Below, one piece after another: positions 1 through 8,240 of a DNA stretch of 64,000 nucleotides. Every line of letters begins with the position of its first letter. The stretch's first letter is position 1. Source of the stretch: CAZIFG01 sp964539135 (GTDB lineage: Bacteria; Margulisbacteria; Marinamargulisbacteria; GCA-2716485; CAZIFG01); assembly GCA_964539135.1 (NCBI GenBank), contig CAZIFG010000003.1, positions 1-64,000 on the forward strand. The letters are read 5' to 3'. The notes beneath the pieces are model-generated. The model had not been told where the DNA came from. It saw only the letters and a program-made list of their open reading frames with translations, and did no database searches. The position numbers and the translations under genes are program-made.

Positions 1-74
1 GGGGCCTTTAGGGCGCTCTATTCTACCACTTGGACTCTCTTACTTTTCAACCTTTATTAACTGGAGGCAGTATA

Positions 75-143
75 AAAGCCCTTATATGGGATAGACGAGG
101 ATAACACAGCAGATGGCCAAAATAGGCGTTTTGCAACAGTCCC
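75..143 (+). repeat. Partial copy of the window's MITE-like repeat (copy A)
   Basis: This is the right half of the interspersed element: the conserved internal stretch GACGAGGATAACACAGCAG and the right terminal inverted repeat ending GCAACAGTCCC are present, while the left terminal repeat is missing. The last base overlaps the mltG stop codon. Bases 1-74 before it hold no gene that I can recognise. Confidence 0.8.
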
Positions 144-1210
144 TAAAGTGCCAGTTCCATACTTTCAGAGGGAGCCTCACCGTCAAGAAAGAGACGGCGC
201 TCCTTTTGTGCTTTATTGTGCTCTGAATACGTCCGCGAAAAGACATGACTCCCATTCTTACCCGCAACAAAAAAGAGATAAGGGGATGCGGCGGGGTTAA
301 GCGCCGCATGGAAGGCTCTTAATCCCATAGAGGCAATAGGAGAGGGGGGGAATCCGGCATGTTTGTAGGTGTTGTAAGGAGAGTCTACTCTTAAATCAGA
401 GTAATAGACCCGTTCTTTGTGATTTCGACCCAAGGCATAAATCACAGTGGGACAGGATTGTAGGGCCATACCCCGTCTGAGTCGATTATAAAACACCGCA
501 GAGATAATGGGCATGTCAGAGGTCTTTTGAGCCTCTTTTTCAATAATAGAAGCAATAGACAGCACTTCATGCAAGGTATACTTTGCACGAGGGCTTTGGG
601 GTGTATTTGGCGCCTGATCCCAAATGGGAATAACGGTGGATTGAAAACGTTTAAGCATGATACGGACAATCGCTTCAAGCGATTCATTTTTACGAAAAAA
701 ATAGGTATCTGGAAATAAATAGCCCTCCAAAGTTGAGGTTCCCGTATGTTTCAAAAAGGGAAATTCAGATTCAAAAAGCGGCTTAGCGGCGTATGTCGTA
801 TAGTTAATAAAAATAGGCGGGTCCACAAGATCATGCCGAGCAAGTGTGGCGGCAATTTCTCTAATATTATAGCCCTCAGGAATGGTGACCTTAATCAAAC
901 TAACCGCCCCATTTTGAGTGCGTAAGGCTGAGGTAATTTGAGAAAAGGTCATAGAGGGAGAAATACGAAAGGTGCCCGCACGAAGGAGGGGGCCTTGTTT
1001 TGTAATCCAAACATAGTAATAAAACCAATTGGCACTGCGAATAAGGTCTTTTTCCTTAAGGATAATCCCAATTGTTTTAGGGGTAGCATGAGCTGGAATT
1101 TCAATAACACGAGGTCTAAAATAATAGCGATAGGGGACAAAAAGCTGAAAAAGAACATAAAGCAAAAAAAAGATAAGAACCAATAGAACCCCAAAAAATG
1201 CCTTTTTCAT
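143..1210 (-). CDS. mltG: Endolytic murein transglycosylase MltG (YceG-like)
   Basis: A 355-residue protein with one N-terminal membrane segment (about residues 5-25) and a YceG domain over most of the rest. Seen motifs are EGYNIREIAATLA, LEGYLFPDTYFF, ASIIEKEAQ (carrying the family's catalytic glutamate), VFYNRLRRGMALQSCPTV and DSPYNTYKHAGFPPSPI. The family cleaves nascent glycan strands at the inner membrane and so ends peptidoglycan elongation. Length is normal for the family. The start ATG has no Shine-Dalgarno sequence but lies 6 bases after a TATAGT box. The stop codon abuts a MITE copy. The divergent neighbour is tRNA-Val. Confidence 0.95.
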   Translation of the reverse strand: MKKAFFGVLLVLIFFLLYVLFQLFVPYRYYFRPRVIEIPAHATPKTIGIILKEKDLIRSANWFYYYVWITKQGPLLRAGTFRISPSMTFSQITSALRTQNGAVSLIKVTIPEGYNIREIAATLARHDLVDPPIFINYTTYAAKPLFESEFPFLKHTGTSTLEGYLFPDTYFFRKNESLEAIVRIMLKRFQSTVIPIWDQAPNTPQSPRAKYTLHEVLSIASIIEKEAQKTSDMPIISAVFYNRLRRGMALQSCPTVIYALGRNHKERVYYSDLRVDSPYNTYKHAGFPPSPIASMGLRAFHAALNPAASPYLFFVAGKNGSHVFSRTYSEHNKAQKERRLFLDGEAPSESMELAL

Positions 1211-1216
1211 GGAAAT

Positions 1217-1222
1217 ACTATA
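1217..1222 (-). promoter_or_regulatory. Extended -10 box of mltG, leaderless geometry
   Basis: On the minus strand TGGTATAGT ends 6 bases before the mltG ATG, so transcription would begin at or next to the start codon. No ribosome binding site is visible. Confidence 0.5.
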
Positions 1223-1265
1223 CCAGATTCAAAAGCTTTGGTATACTTTAGGATCTCAATTATGA

Positions 1266-1342
<77 letters not shown>

Positions 1343-1361
1343 GATAAAATCCTTTAATTTT

Positions 1362-1503
1362 GGGCCTGTTGCGAAATACCTACGTTTCGATCATATGCAA
1401 GGCATTCCGAGACCGAAAGCCCGGAGTTTATAGGTAATAAATGAGGACTTGAGGACGAGGATAACACAGCAGATGGCCAAAATAGGCATTTCGCAATAGT
1501 CCC
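1362..1503 (+). repeat. MITE-like repeat, copy B (142-bp type)
   Basis: Complete element with terminal repeats GGGCCTGTTGCGAAATACC and GGCATTTCGCAATAGTCCC. The interior has the CCGGAGTTTATAGGTAATAAATG variant of the longer subtype. No clear flanking direct repeat remains, so this may be an older insertion. It lies 19 bases after tRNA-Val. Confidence 0.85.
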
Positions 1504-1507
1504 CAAT

Positions 1508-1556
1508 CCCTACGTTTAGATCAGCTGTAAGGACCCTCCGTCCAAAAGACCTTATC
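1508..1556 (+). repeat. Left-half fragment of the same repeat (copy B')
   Basis: CCTACGTTTAGATCAGCTG and the degraded sequence to about 1555 match the left interior of the element. It begins four bases after copy B and runs into the stop codon of the next minus-strand gene. It looks like a decayed second insertion or a tandem remnant. Confidence 0.6.
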
Positions 1557-3858
1557 AGTACCCAGTATTCCAGTTAATCATAGACTCAATTTTGAGTTCA
1601 TATTCTGGCGTATACGCTAAAAACTCAGCCAATTCACGACGTGTGATATAGTTCGAATTGGAAAGCGACGCTTCTTGGTAGCTAATCATGCCTGCATTAC
1701 TCATCAAAAAGATCACTTCAGGAAGCGTTAAGGCTTGGTCAGGTTTAAAAGAGCCATCAGGGTAAGCAAACACAAGTCCATTTTCAACCGCAGCCTGTAT
1801 GAAAAGGGCTTCAGGATGATTGCGGGGAATATCCGGGAAGGTGGAGGTAAGGGTAGTAGGCACCTTAATTTCAGGATTAGATTTGACCATTAATTTAGCT
1901 ATATAGCCTCGGGTAACCATTTTAGCAGGATAGAAATTGCCATCATTATCGCCTTGTAAGATACCCAAAGTAGAAAGAAACTCAATTTCACGTCGATTTT
2001 TAACGGTGTCATTTAAGTCAGGATAAGAGGTTAAACTGAGAACCCGCAATTTATAAGAAAGGGGCGTGCCATCTAGTGTTTCAGCGACAACAGAGACGGT
2101 GTTTTTACCCGGTTTTAAAGGAACAGAAATCGCAAATCGGTAAGAGGGATCCATATAAACAGGCAGATCGTTCACCCGAATGCGTCGAACTTGAGAGGAT
2201 CCATTTCCAACCACACGGAGTTGAGGCTTATAATGAACAAATTTATCTTGGGGGAACTGAACGGATACAAAAAAGGGCAATTCATAGGATTTGCCTTTAT
2301 TTTTAGCAATATCGGTGGCATCGATAACGAGTTTGGAGAGGACACTGGGTGCGAGAGCCCCTGATTTTAAGGACTCGGGCAATCGGATTCGAGCAACCCA
2401 TTCTGTTGGATTTGTAACTCTATCGAGAGGGCGCATGGTGGGTTCAAATATTTTAGAAAGGCGTTGAAATTGAATGGGGGTAGAATCCAGTTTACCTTGA
2501 ATAGAAGAGAGGCCTTCATTAGATTCTACTAAAATTTCAAGACTGTCTTTTTGAATAGACACAGAGGCACTAACAGAGGGCGGAGCGGTATCCGAATAGA
2601 TAGAGACACTATTAGATTGGCCAGAATTTTCATCGGAAAGCGAATAGGCCTGCATGGAAATTTTATTAAGCCCCTGTTTGAGAGGAAAAGACTTAAAGGA
2701 CCATTTCCCAAATCGGTCAGAGAGAGAGGTACGGGATAAATTGTCATTGTTAAACAGTTGAATGGTCGTATTTTTAGGGCCAACACCTCGAAGAGGGAGG
2801 CTGGTAGCATTGGTGACAACAAGATCCTGGGCGGGCTCCAAAATCTGAGGTTTTTTAGGCCGAGAAGACCCCAAAAGCGTAACAGAAAACACATGGTTAG
2901 GCGCATCTTTAAAGGGAGCAATATTTTGCGTGTAATTATAGTCAAAACGAATGCTATAGGGATTATTGCCAGACCCACCCGCAATTTTATCCAGTAAAAT
3001 GCCCAGACCGCCATTAACACGATGAGAATCTGTACCGCCTCTTAAGATAACAGAATTTAAAAAGAAATACTCCCCAGCAAGGGTGAAACCCTCAATGCCA
3101 TTAAACAGATAGAGTGACAGTTTTTCTTGAAATAAATCGGTACGAGCACCGACTTTAATATCCAGGGGAACGGTACTCTTTGTTTGGGTTTTTGTATTCA
3201 CAAGGCTCGTGGCAACAAAGTTTTGAGCAGCAACCCCAAAATGAACTTTGTCCAAAGGACCCCAGCCAATAAATCGACTGCCCATAAAGCCAAAGTCAAG
3301 CCCCATACCATTAGAGCCAGCCCCTTGTACTTGGTTAAATTGAATATACTTGAGGGTATATCCCAAAGAAAGCGTATCCAATCCCAATCGGTTATAAATG
3401 GAAGTTCCCGCACTGAAGCCATAGAGTGCGGTTTTGGATGAAAAGGAGCCATATTCTTCAGGACGTCCCTGAGGATTCAATACGGTTTCAGGGACACCAG
3501 AGAGTTCATAATCGCCATAGGTAAATCCAAAGGTAATGCGTTGAGCATGACGTTTTTTATTGGAAAAAGGGAGTTTAATATAGGTGGGGAGTGCCGTAGC
3601 CAGATAACGGTATTGAAAGGCATTTAAAACAGTATGCGTACTCAAGACAAGAGGAACGGCATCAACCTCTCCCAAAGTGGCTGGGTTCGCAAATGTTCCG
3701 TTAATGTCTCCCATAATGACAGGGTTAGACCACCCGAGACTATGATATCGAGCACCGACCATTTGCTCTTGAGGCGAATCAATAGTAGCAGTGCCTAAGG
3801 CCCGTAAGGTGTTAGACAGGAGGATTAAAAAAATGAAAAAAGAAAGATGTCTCTTCAT
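1555..3858 (-). CDS. Outer-membrane beta-barrel protein with Ig-like and S-layer homology domains
   Basis: A 767-residue exported protein. I chose the ATG at 3858, not the longer frame from 3957, because it gives a signal peptide (MKRHLSFFIFLILLSNTLRA) and a one-base gap to the upstream gene. Residues 25-330 resemble the PorV/UPF0164 type of beta-barrel, with GARYHSLGWS, FANPATLGE and many glycine/aromatic alternating strands. Two Ig-like linker domains follow (about 340-430 and 520-610). The C terminus carries SLH-type motifs: FLSTLGILQGDNDGNFYP near 615, FPDIPRNHPEALFIQAAVE plus YPDGSFKPDQALT near 670-710, and a weaker third. SLH domains usually bind cell-wall polymers, so it could tie the outer membrane to peptidoglycan. 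It probably forms a transcription unit with the upstream 1140-residue gene. Exact function is unknown. Confidence 0.75.
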   Translation of the reverse strand: MKRHLSFFIFLILLSNTLRALGTATIDSPQEQMVGARYHSLGWSNPVIMGDINGTFANPATLGEVDAVPLVLSTHTVLNAFQYRYLATALPTYIKLPFSNKKRHAQRITFGFTYGDYELSGVPETVLNPQGRPEEYGSFSSKTALYGFSAGTSIYNRLGLDTLSLGYTLKYIQFNQVQGAGSNGMGLDFGFMGSRFIGWGPLDKVHFGVAAQNFVATSLVNTKTQTKSTVPLDIKVGARTDLFQEKLSLYLFNGIEGFTLAGEYFFLNSVILRGGTDSHRVNGGLGILLDKIAGGSGNNPYSIRFDYNYTQNIAPFKDAPNHVFSVTLLGSSRPKKPQILEPAQDLVVTNATSLPLRGVGPKNTTIQLFNNDNLSRTSLSDRFGKWSFKSFPLKQGLNKISMQAYSLSDENSGQSNSVSIYSDTAPPSVSASVSIQKDSLEILVESNEGLSSIQGKLDSTPIQFQRLSKIFEPTMRPLDRVTNPTEWVARIRLPESLKSGALAPSVLSKLVIDATDIAKNKGKSYELPFFVSVQFPQDKFVHYKPQLRVVGNGSSQVRRIRVNDLPVYMDPSYRFAISVPLKPGKNTVSVVAETLDGTPLSYKLRVLSLTSYPDLNDTVKNRREIEFLSTLGILQGDNDGNFYPAKMVTRGYIAKLMVKSNPEIKVPTTLTSTFPDIPRNHPEALFIQAAVENGLVFAYPDGSFKPDQALTLPEVIFLMSNAGMISYQEASLSNSNYITRRELAEFLAYTPEYELKIESMINWNTGY

Positions 3859-3859
3859 G

Positions 3860-6800
3860 TTAATAAATAACCAACTTTGTTTGAGTTTGAACCGTATTTC
3901 CATCATTTCCTCTGGCAATGATACGGCAGAGATAAGCACCAGGCGGCAGATCCGCATCGCCTTTTAAAAATTGAAATTCGTTGTAACCAATGGCAGAAAA
4001 GAAAGCAGACCCTGTTTTGGACATCATACCGAGATGGTTAAAAATGTAGTATTCAACAGTGGCAGGTTGTGTGATTTGAAATCCTAAAATAAGAGATTTT
4101 GTGAAGTTTAAAAATTTATATTGAGATTGATACACATAGGGGTTGGGGTAGAATAGGGCATTATAAATGTTTAAAGTATCCGAAATAACATAGGACAAAA
4201 TATACGATTGGTTGTTTCCAGCAGTGTCTGTTCCTATAATTTCAAGTTGACTAGAGGTACGTTCAGAATCCAATTTAAATTCAAGATTACCATTAGATAA
4301 GGTATAAATACCCTGTCTAGAAGGCGGATTTACAGACTCAGACAACAAGTTCCCATCCACTTTGAGCTGTGTAAAGCTAAAGGTGTCGCTGCCATTTTGG
4401 AGTTGAACAACAATGATATTGCCACGGGACAAGGCGCCGCCATTGGAGAAGGGAATCAGGGGCGACCCGCTGCTTAATTTATAAAAAATACCCTTAATAA
4501 AGCTGGGATAAGCGTAGGGGGTAAGTCCTGTGCCCGATAAGTTAAGGTCAAAAGGCGCAGACGAAGCCCCTCTAAAACCAGCGCCACCACCTGCATCATA
4601 TCGCTTCGCAAAAATAGGGGTGGAATTTCCCACAAGGTTAAATTCAACATAAGCATCCAGTTTAGCGGCGCCTTGGCTAATCTTTTCTTCTAAATCCGAG
4701 CTATTTGCAGTAACGCCATCAATGTTAACCCCATGCGAAATATTAAATTGAACCGTAAGGGCATCATCAGGGGCTATAGTTGAAGTTAAAACAGACCCCA
4801 CGCGGTTGATTGTAAACTCATGCGTAATATCAGGGCCACCTAGATCTGAATTGCTTTTATAGACTTTTAAGAGGGGGCGAAAGTTTTCAATGGTCGTTCC
4901 CAAATTATTCGTGATGGTATATTGAAAGGCGGTTGTTTTACTTAAGTTGGTTAAGGCAGTAGACGGATTAACGGGCGTAACAGGGCCAATCATTAAATTT
5001 CTAGAACTGATTTGAATATAAGCGGGCAAATTAAGTGGGGCTGGCACTTCTCCAAAAAAGGTAAATGTAGCGCCGCCCACACCCGGGGCCAATCCATTAA
5101 ATTGAAGTGTTAAGGGGGCATCTGCAGTTCCCAAATCGCCAACGACATAAAAGGTATTAAGACCAGATGAAATGGGAACATCAGAAAACGAAACCGTTTG
5201 GGTGTTTAAAAACTCAGAAGCAGCCAAAGAGGCAACAGGCCCCCCATCACCGGGATCAAATTGATCTGTAATGCCAACAGATTCACGATCTCTATAGAGA
5301 TAGAGTCGAGAGAATCCAGTGCCTAAACTGGTAAAAGAAAGGTCAAAACTAAAGAGAGAAAAGGAGACTTTCGAAGCCGTCGACATCTCATGACTGGAAA
5401 AAAGTTTCACAGCTAAAAAAGGAACGCCCTGTGCCCCAGCAGGCGCCAAACCAGGATTCAGGCGTTTAACTTCAACCAAAGAAATACGGGGGCTTGAAGA
5501 ATTAATCGTTTTGGAAAAGGAAGTTGGATTGAGAGCCGCGACATCGGGAACATTATAAAGCTTAGAAATAGGAACATTGCCACGTGTCACAACATTAAGG
5601 CTAGAGGAAACCTGAGTAAGTTGGGCATTGGCACGTAAGGACCCCGCAGAATCAATGGTTTGTGCGACTTTATACACCACAAAAAACTTTTCTTCACGGG
5701 TAGCGTTGGGATAGATGCCTGCGGATGCATTATAAGGCCCAACTTGTACAGGGACCGTAAACGGAAGCAAGGTTTCCGAAATACCAACGTTGTTGGCCCC
5801 CCCTGGATTAGAAAAATCCTGGGACGCTACCAGTCGATCGGTTTCATAACTTAATCCATTGGAATGGTCGATATCCTGATAAATATCCACCCGAACAATC
5901 TTAGTGCTCGAAAAATTAAAGGCACCAGAATTGGCAACAGTGGCAGACAATACGTTGGAGGTAATGCCATGCGATCTTAGGATAAAAGACAACATCGGAA
6001 AGGTGGTGCCAGGTCCAGGTTGAAAGGTGCCTGAAAACGGCACTTCATCTACTCGAGCAACTGATAATCCGGCAACTTTAGTAGAGGCGGTCGCATTGGG
6101 GATGGGGACTTCGGTGATAGGATAAGGCGAATTACTGGCAATCGCTGTTTTACCGGAAACAAGACTTAAGGCCGCATTAACAGTACGATCAGCAGTCACA
6201 ACCGTTTCATCTCCCAGATCATAGAGCAGATAGAAATTAAAGGTAGTCGTGGTTCCAAACCCATTAAAGTCTTCATGAAGATCGGCAATAGGCTTAAACG
6301 AAAGCGGCGGGTATGTAAATTCAAAATTACTACTGGGGGGGAAAACGCCAACCCCTAAGTCTGTAGGCAGGGTAGAAAAGGGCTCAATAGGGAGGGACCC
6401 TAAGGCTCCAGAACCATTATCAGCCGGAAAGTTTTCGTTCGCAATGCCCAGGCCATCATTAAAAGCACTGGTCGCTTGGCGCAAATGAATTTTAGAAATC
6501 CCATTAGATTGCGTATTAGAGGTAACCAAATTGGAATTAGAATCCGAAAATTTCATAGAAATGAACGTGCCAAAGAGATCGATGCCGGCTGTTTTAGCTT
6601 CAACATAAAGCATAGGAATGAAGCGCTGTCCCGGAATAATAAAGGTAGGGGCGGCATTTTGAACTGATAAGGTTTGAAAGCCGGCAATCGAAAAAGTATG
6701 GGAAATACCTGTAAAACTTTGAGGCGCACCTTGAACAGTGATATGGGTTAAAACAGCAGAGGCTTGGCGAAGTTCCCCGGCCCTAACACCATCGATGTTA

Positions 6801-7282
6801 AAAAGTTGGGCAGATGATTTAATGGAATAGGTAAGGTAAAAGGTCACCGCGTTAGCATTGACAGTGGGTAAATCGATGGGCGGTGAAATGCCCGAGAGTG
6901 CAAAACTAAACGAATCGCTGCCAGCGCCACGAGCAAGAAGCCTATCTGCATTGACGCCACTGGTTTGAAGTCCAAATTCAGCGCCGGTTTCAAAAAAAAG
7001 AGCGGCAGAGGTAATATCACTATCAATAGAACCAATATGCAAATCCCCAGCAGGGTTTTCAAAGCTAATGGATTGAAGACGTTCTGGGCTGGATCCCGTC
7101 GTAGAAACTTTAAAGGAAAGGACAAGCGCATCTTCTGTGCCACGTGGAATAAAAGAAGAGGGCGCGGGAGAGAGAAGCTCTTCAACAATTAAAGGGCTAG
7201 CAACAAGGGGCACACTACATGCACAAAAGGCAGTGAAAATAAAGAGACTCAAAACGCATTTTTTAAAAGCCATCATATTCAT
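3860..7282 (-). CDS. Large secreted beta-rich protein with a C-terminal FlgD-Ig/sorting-domain-like module
   Basis: A 1140-residue protein with a signal peptide (residues 1-28). It is rich in Ser, Thr, Asn and Gly, with repeated beta-sandwich-like segments of about 150 residues containing phrases such as FYVVGDLGTAD, FFVVYKVAQT and FYLLYDLGDET. The last 100 residues (LFYPNPYVY, then YYIFNHLGMM and LPPGAYLCRIIARGNDG) resemble the FlgD Ig-like or type A C-terminal sorting domain often found on cell-surface proteins. It overlaps nothing but stops one base before the SLH barrel gene starts, so the two are probably co-transcribed. Specific function is not recognisable. A TATACT box lies 10 bases before the chosen ATG. 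Start alternatives at residues 3 and 4 exist. Confidence 0.7.
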   Translation of the reverse strand: MNMMAFKKCVLSLFIFTAFCACSVPLVASPLIVEELLSPAPSSFIPRGTEDALVLSFKVSTTGSSPERLQSISFENPAGDLHIGSIDSDITSAALFFETGAEFGLQTSGVNADRLLARGAGSDSFSFALSGISPPIDLPTVNANAVTFYLTYSIKSSAQLFNIDGVRAGELRQASAVLTHITVQGAPQSFTGISHTFSIAGFQTLSVQNAAPTFIIPGQRFIPMLYVEAKTAGIDLFGTFISMKFSDSNSNLVTSNTQSNGISKIHLRQATSAFNDGLGIANENFPADNGSGALGSLPIEPFSTLPTDLGVGVFPPSSNFEFTYPPLSFKPIADLHEDFNGFGTTTTFNFYLLYDLGDETVVTADRTVNAALSLVSGKTAIASNSPYPITEVPIPNATASTKVAGLSVARVDEVPFSGTFQPGPGTTFPMLSFILRSHGITSNVLSATVANSGAFNFSSTKIVRVDIYQDIDHSNGLSYETDRLVASQDFSNPGGANNVGISETLLPFTVPVQVGPYNASAGIYPNATREEKFFVVYKVAQTIDSAGSLRANAQLTQVSSSLNVVTRGNVPISKLYNVPDVAALNPTSFSKTINSSSPRISLVEVKRLNPGLAPAGAQGVPFLAVKLFSSHEMSTASKVSFSLFSFDLSFTSLGTGFSRLYLYRDRESVGITDQFDPGDGGPVASLAASEFLNTQTVSFSDVPISSGLNTFYVVGDLGTADAPLTLQFNGLAPGVGGATFTFFGEVPAPLNLPAYIQISSRNLMIGPVTPVNPSTALTNLSKTTAFQYTITNNLGTTIENFRPLLKVYKSNSDLGGPDITHEFTINRVGSVLTSTIAPDDALTVQFNISHGVNIDGVTANSSDLEEKISQGAAKLDAYVEFNLVGNSTPIFAKRYDAGGGAGFRGASSAPFDLNLSGTGLTPYAYPSFIKGIFYKLSSGSPLIPFSNGGALSRGNIIVVQLQNGSDTFSFTQLKVDGNLLSESVNPPSRQGIYTLSNGNLEFKLDSERTSSQLEIIGTDTAGNNQSYILSYVISDTLNIYNALFYPNPYVYQSQYKFLNFTKSLILGFQITQPATVEYYIFNHLGMMSKTGSAFFSAIGYNEFQFLKGDADLPPGAYLCRIIARGNDGNTVQTQTKLVIY

Positions 7283-7292
7283 GTGTTTCCCC

Positions 7293-7298
7293 AGTATA
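7293..7298 (-). promoter_or_regulatory. Extended -10 box before the 1140-residue protein gene
   Basis: Minus-strand TGATATACT ends 10 bases before the ATG, with a GGGG that could serve as a weak ribosome binding site between them. Confidence 0.45.
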
Positions 7299-7349
7299 TC
7301 ACAGGAAAAAGAAAGGTGAATAGGAAAATATGCGGTGTAGAACGTTCAT

Positions 7350-7491
7350 GGGACTGTTGCGAAATACCTACGTTTGGATCATATGCAAGGCATTCCGAGT
7401 CCGAAAGTCCGGAGTTTATTGGTAATAAATGAGGGCTTGAGGGCAAGGATAACACAGCAGATGGCTAAAATAGGCGTTTCGCAACAGTCAC
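7350..7491 (+). repeat. MITE-like repeat, copy C, with 5-bp duplication TTCAT
   Basis: Complete 142-bp element with terminal repeats GGGACTGTTGCGAAATACC and GGCGTTTCGCAACAGTCAC. It is flanked by TTCAT at 7345-7349 and 7492-7496. It lies between the start of the 1140-residue gene and the end of yebC. Confidence 0.9.
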
Positions 7492-7498
7492 TTCATAT

Positions 7499-8221
7499 TT
7501 AAAGCGACTCAAAATTAGAAAAAACATCTTGAACATCATCATCATCATCCAGTTTATCAATGAGCTGAAGCATTTTGTCACTCTGTTCGCCTGAGATTTG
7601 GACATAAGTAGAGGGAAGCATCGTAATGGTTTGGGTTTCGGGACTAATTTTTTGAGCTAAAAAGGCGGCGTGGAGGGGCTCAAAATGATCAGGATTGACG
7701 ATGACTTCAATGCTGCCATCATCTTTAGTATCAATGTCATCCACATCAAATTCCAAAGACAGCGTCATCACAGTGTCCAGATCTGTCCCTTGAGAAAAAA
7801 TAAAAATTCCCTTCTGATTAAAAAGATAAGAAACAGCGCCCTGATTGGCCATGCTACCGCCGCCTTTAGAGAGAATCATTTTAAGATTGGCAGCCGTGCG
7901 ATTCCTATTGTCTGTAAGCGCATGAATCAGAATGGCAACGCCATTAGGCCCGTAGGCCTCGTAGACCAACTCTTCTAATTGAGAATCATCGCCATTACCC
8001 GCCCCTTTTTGAATGGCACGTTTGATATTTTCATTGGGCATATTCAGTTCACGTGCTTTCACCAAAACCATTCGTAAACGAGAATTGGCATCCGGATCGG
8101 GACCACCTAATTTGGCTGCCATAATAATTTCGCGAGACACTTTAGAAAAAGATTTGCCTTTTTGAGCGTCTGTTTTGGCCTTTTTGTGTTTGATAGTGGA
8201 CCACTTGCTATGTCCTGACAT
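7499..8221 (-). CDS. yebC: YebC/PmpR-family protein (TACO1-like)
   Basis: A 240-residue protein beginning MSGHSKWSTIKHKKAKTDAQ, the hallmark YebC start. An open frame continues 51 codons further upstream, but this ATG has AAGGAG before it and matches the family. Other landmarks are NMPNENIKRAIQKGAG, YEAYGPNGVAILIHALTDN and KGGGSMANQGAVSYLF. The family acts in transcriptional control and in relieving ribosome stalling at polyproline motifs. The C terminus is acidic (DDDDDVQDVF). It lies 19 bases downstream of ftsK on the same strand. Confidence 0.95.
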   Translation of the reverse strand: MSGHSKWSTIKHKKAKTDAQKGKSFSKVSREIIMAAKLGGPDPDANSRLRMVLVKARELNMPNENIKRAIQKGAGNGDDSQLEELVYEAYGPNGVAILIHALTDNRNRTAANLKMILSKGGGSMANQGAVSYLFNQKGIFIFSQGTDLDTVMTLSLEFDVDDIDTKDDGSIEVIVNPDHFEPLHAAFLAQKISPETQTITMLPSTYVQISGEQSDKMLQLIDKLDDDDDVQDVFSNFESL

Positions 8222-8240
8222 GGGAATCTCCTTTGACGAT

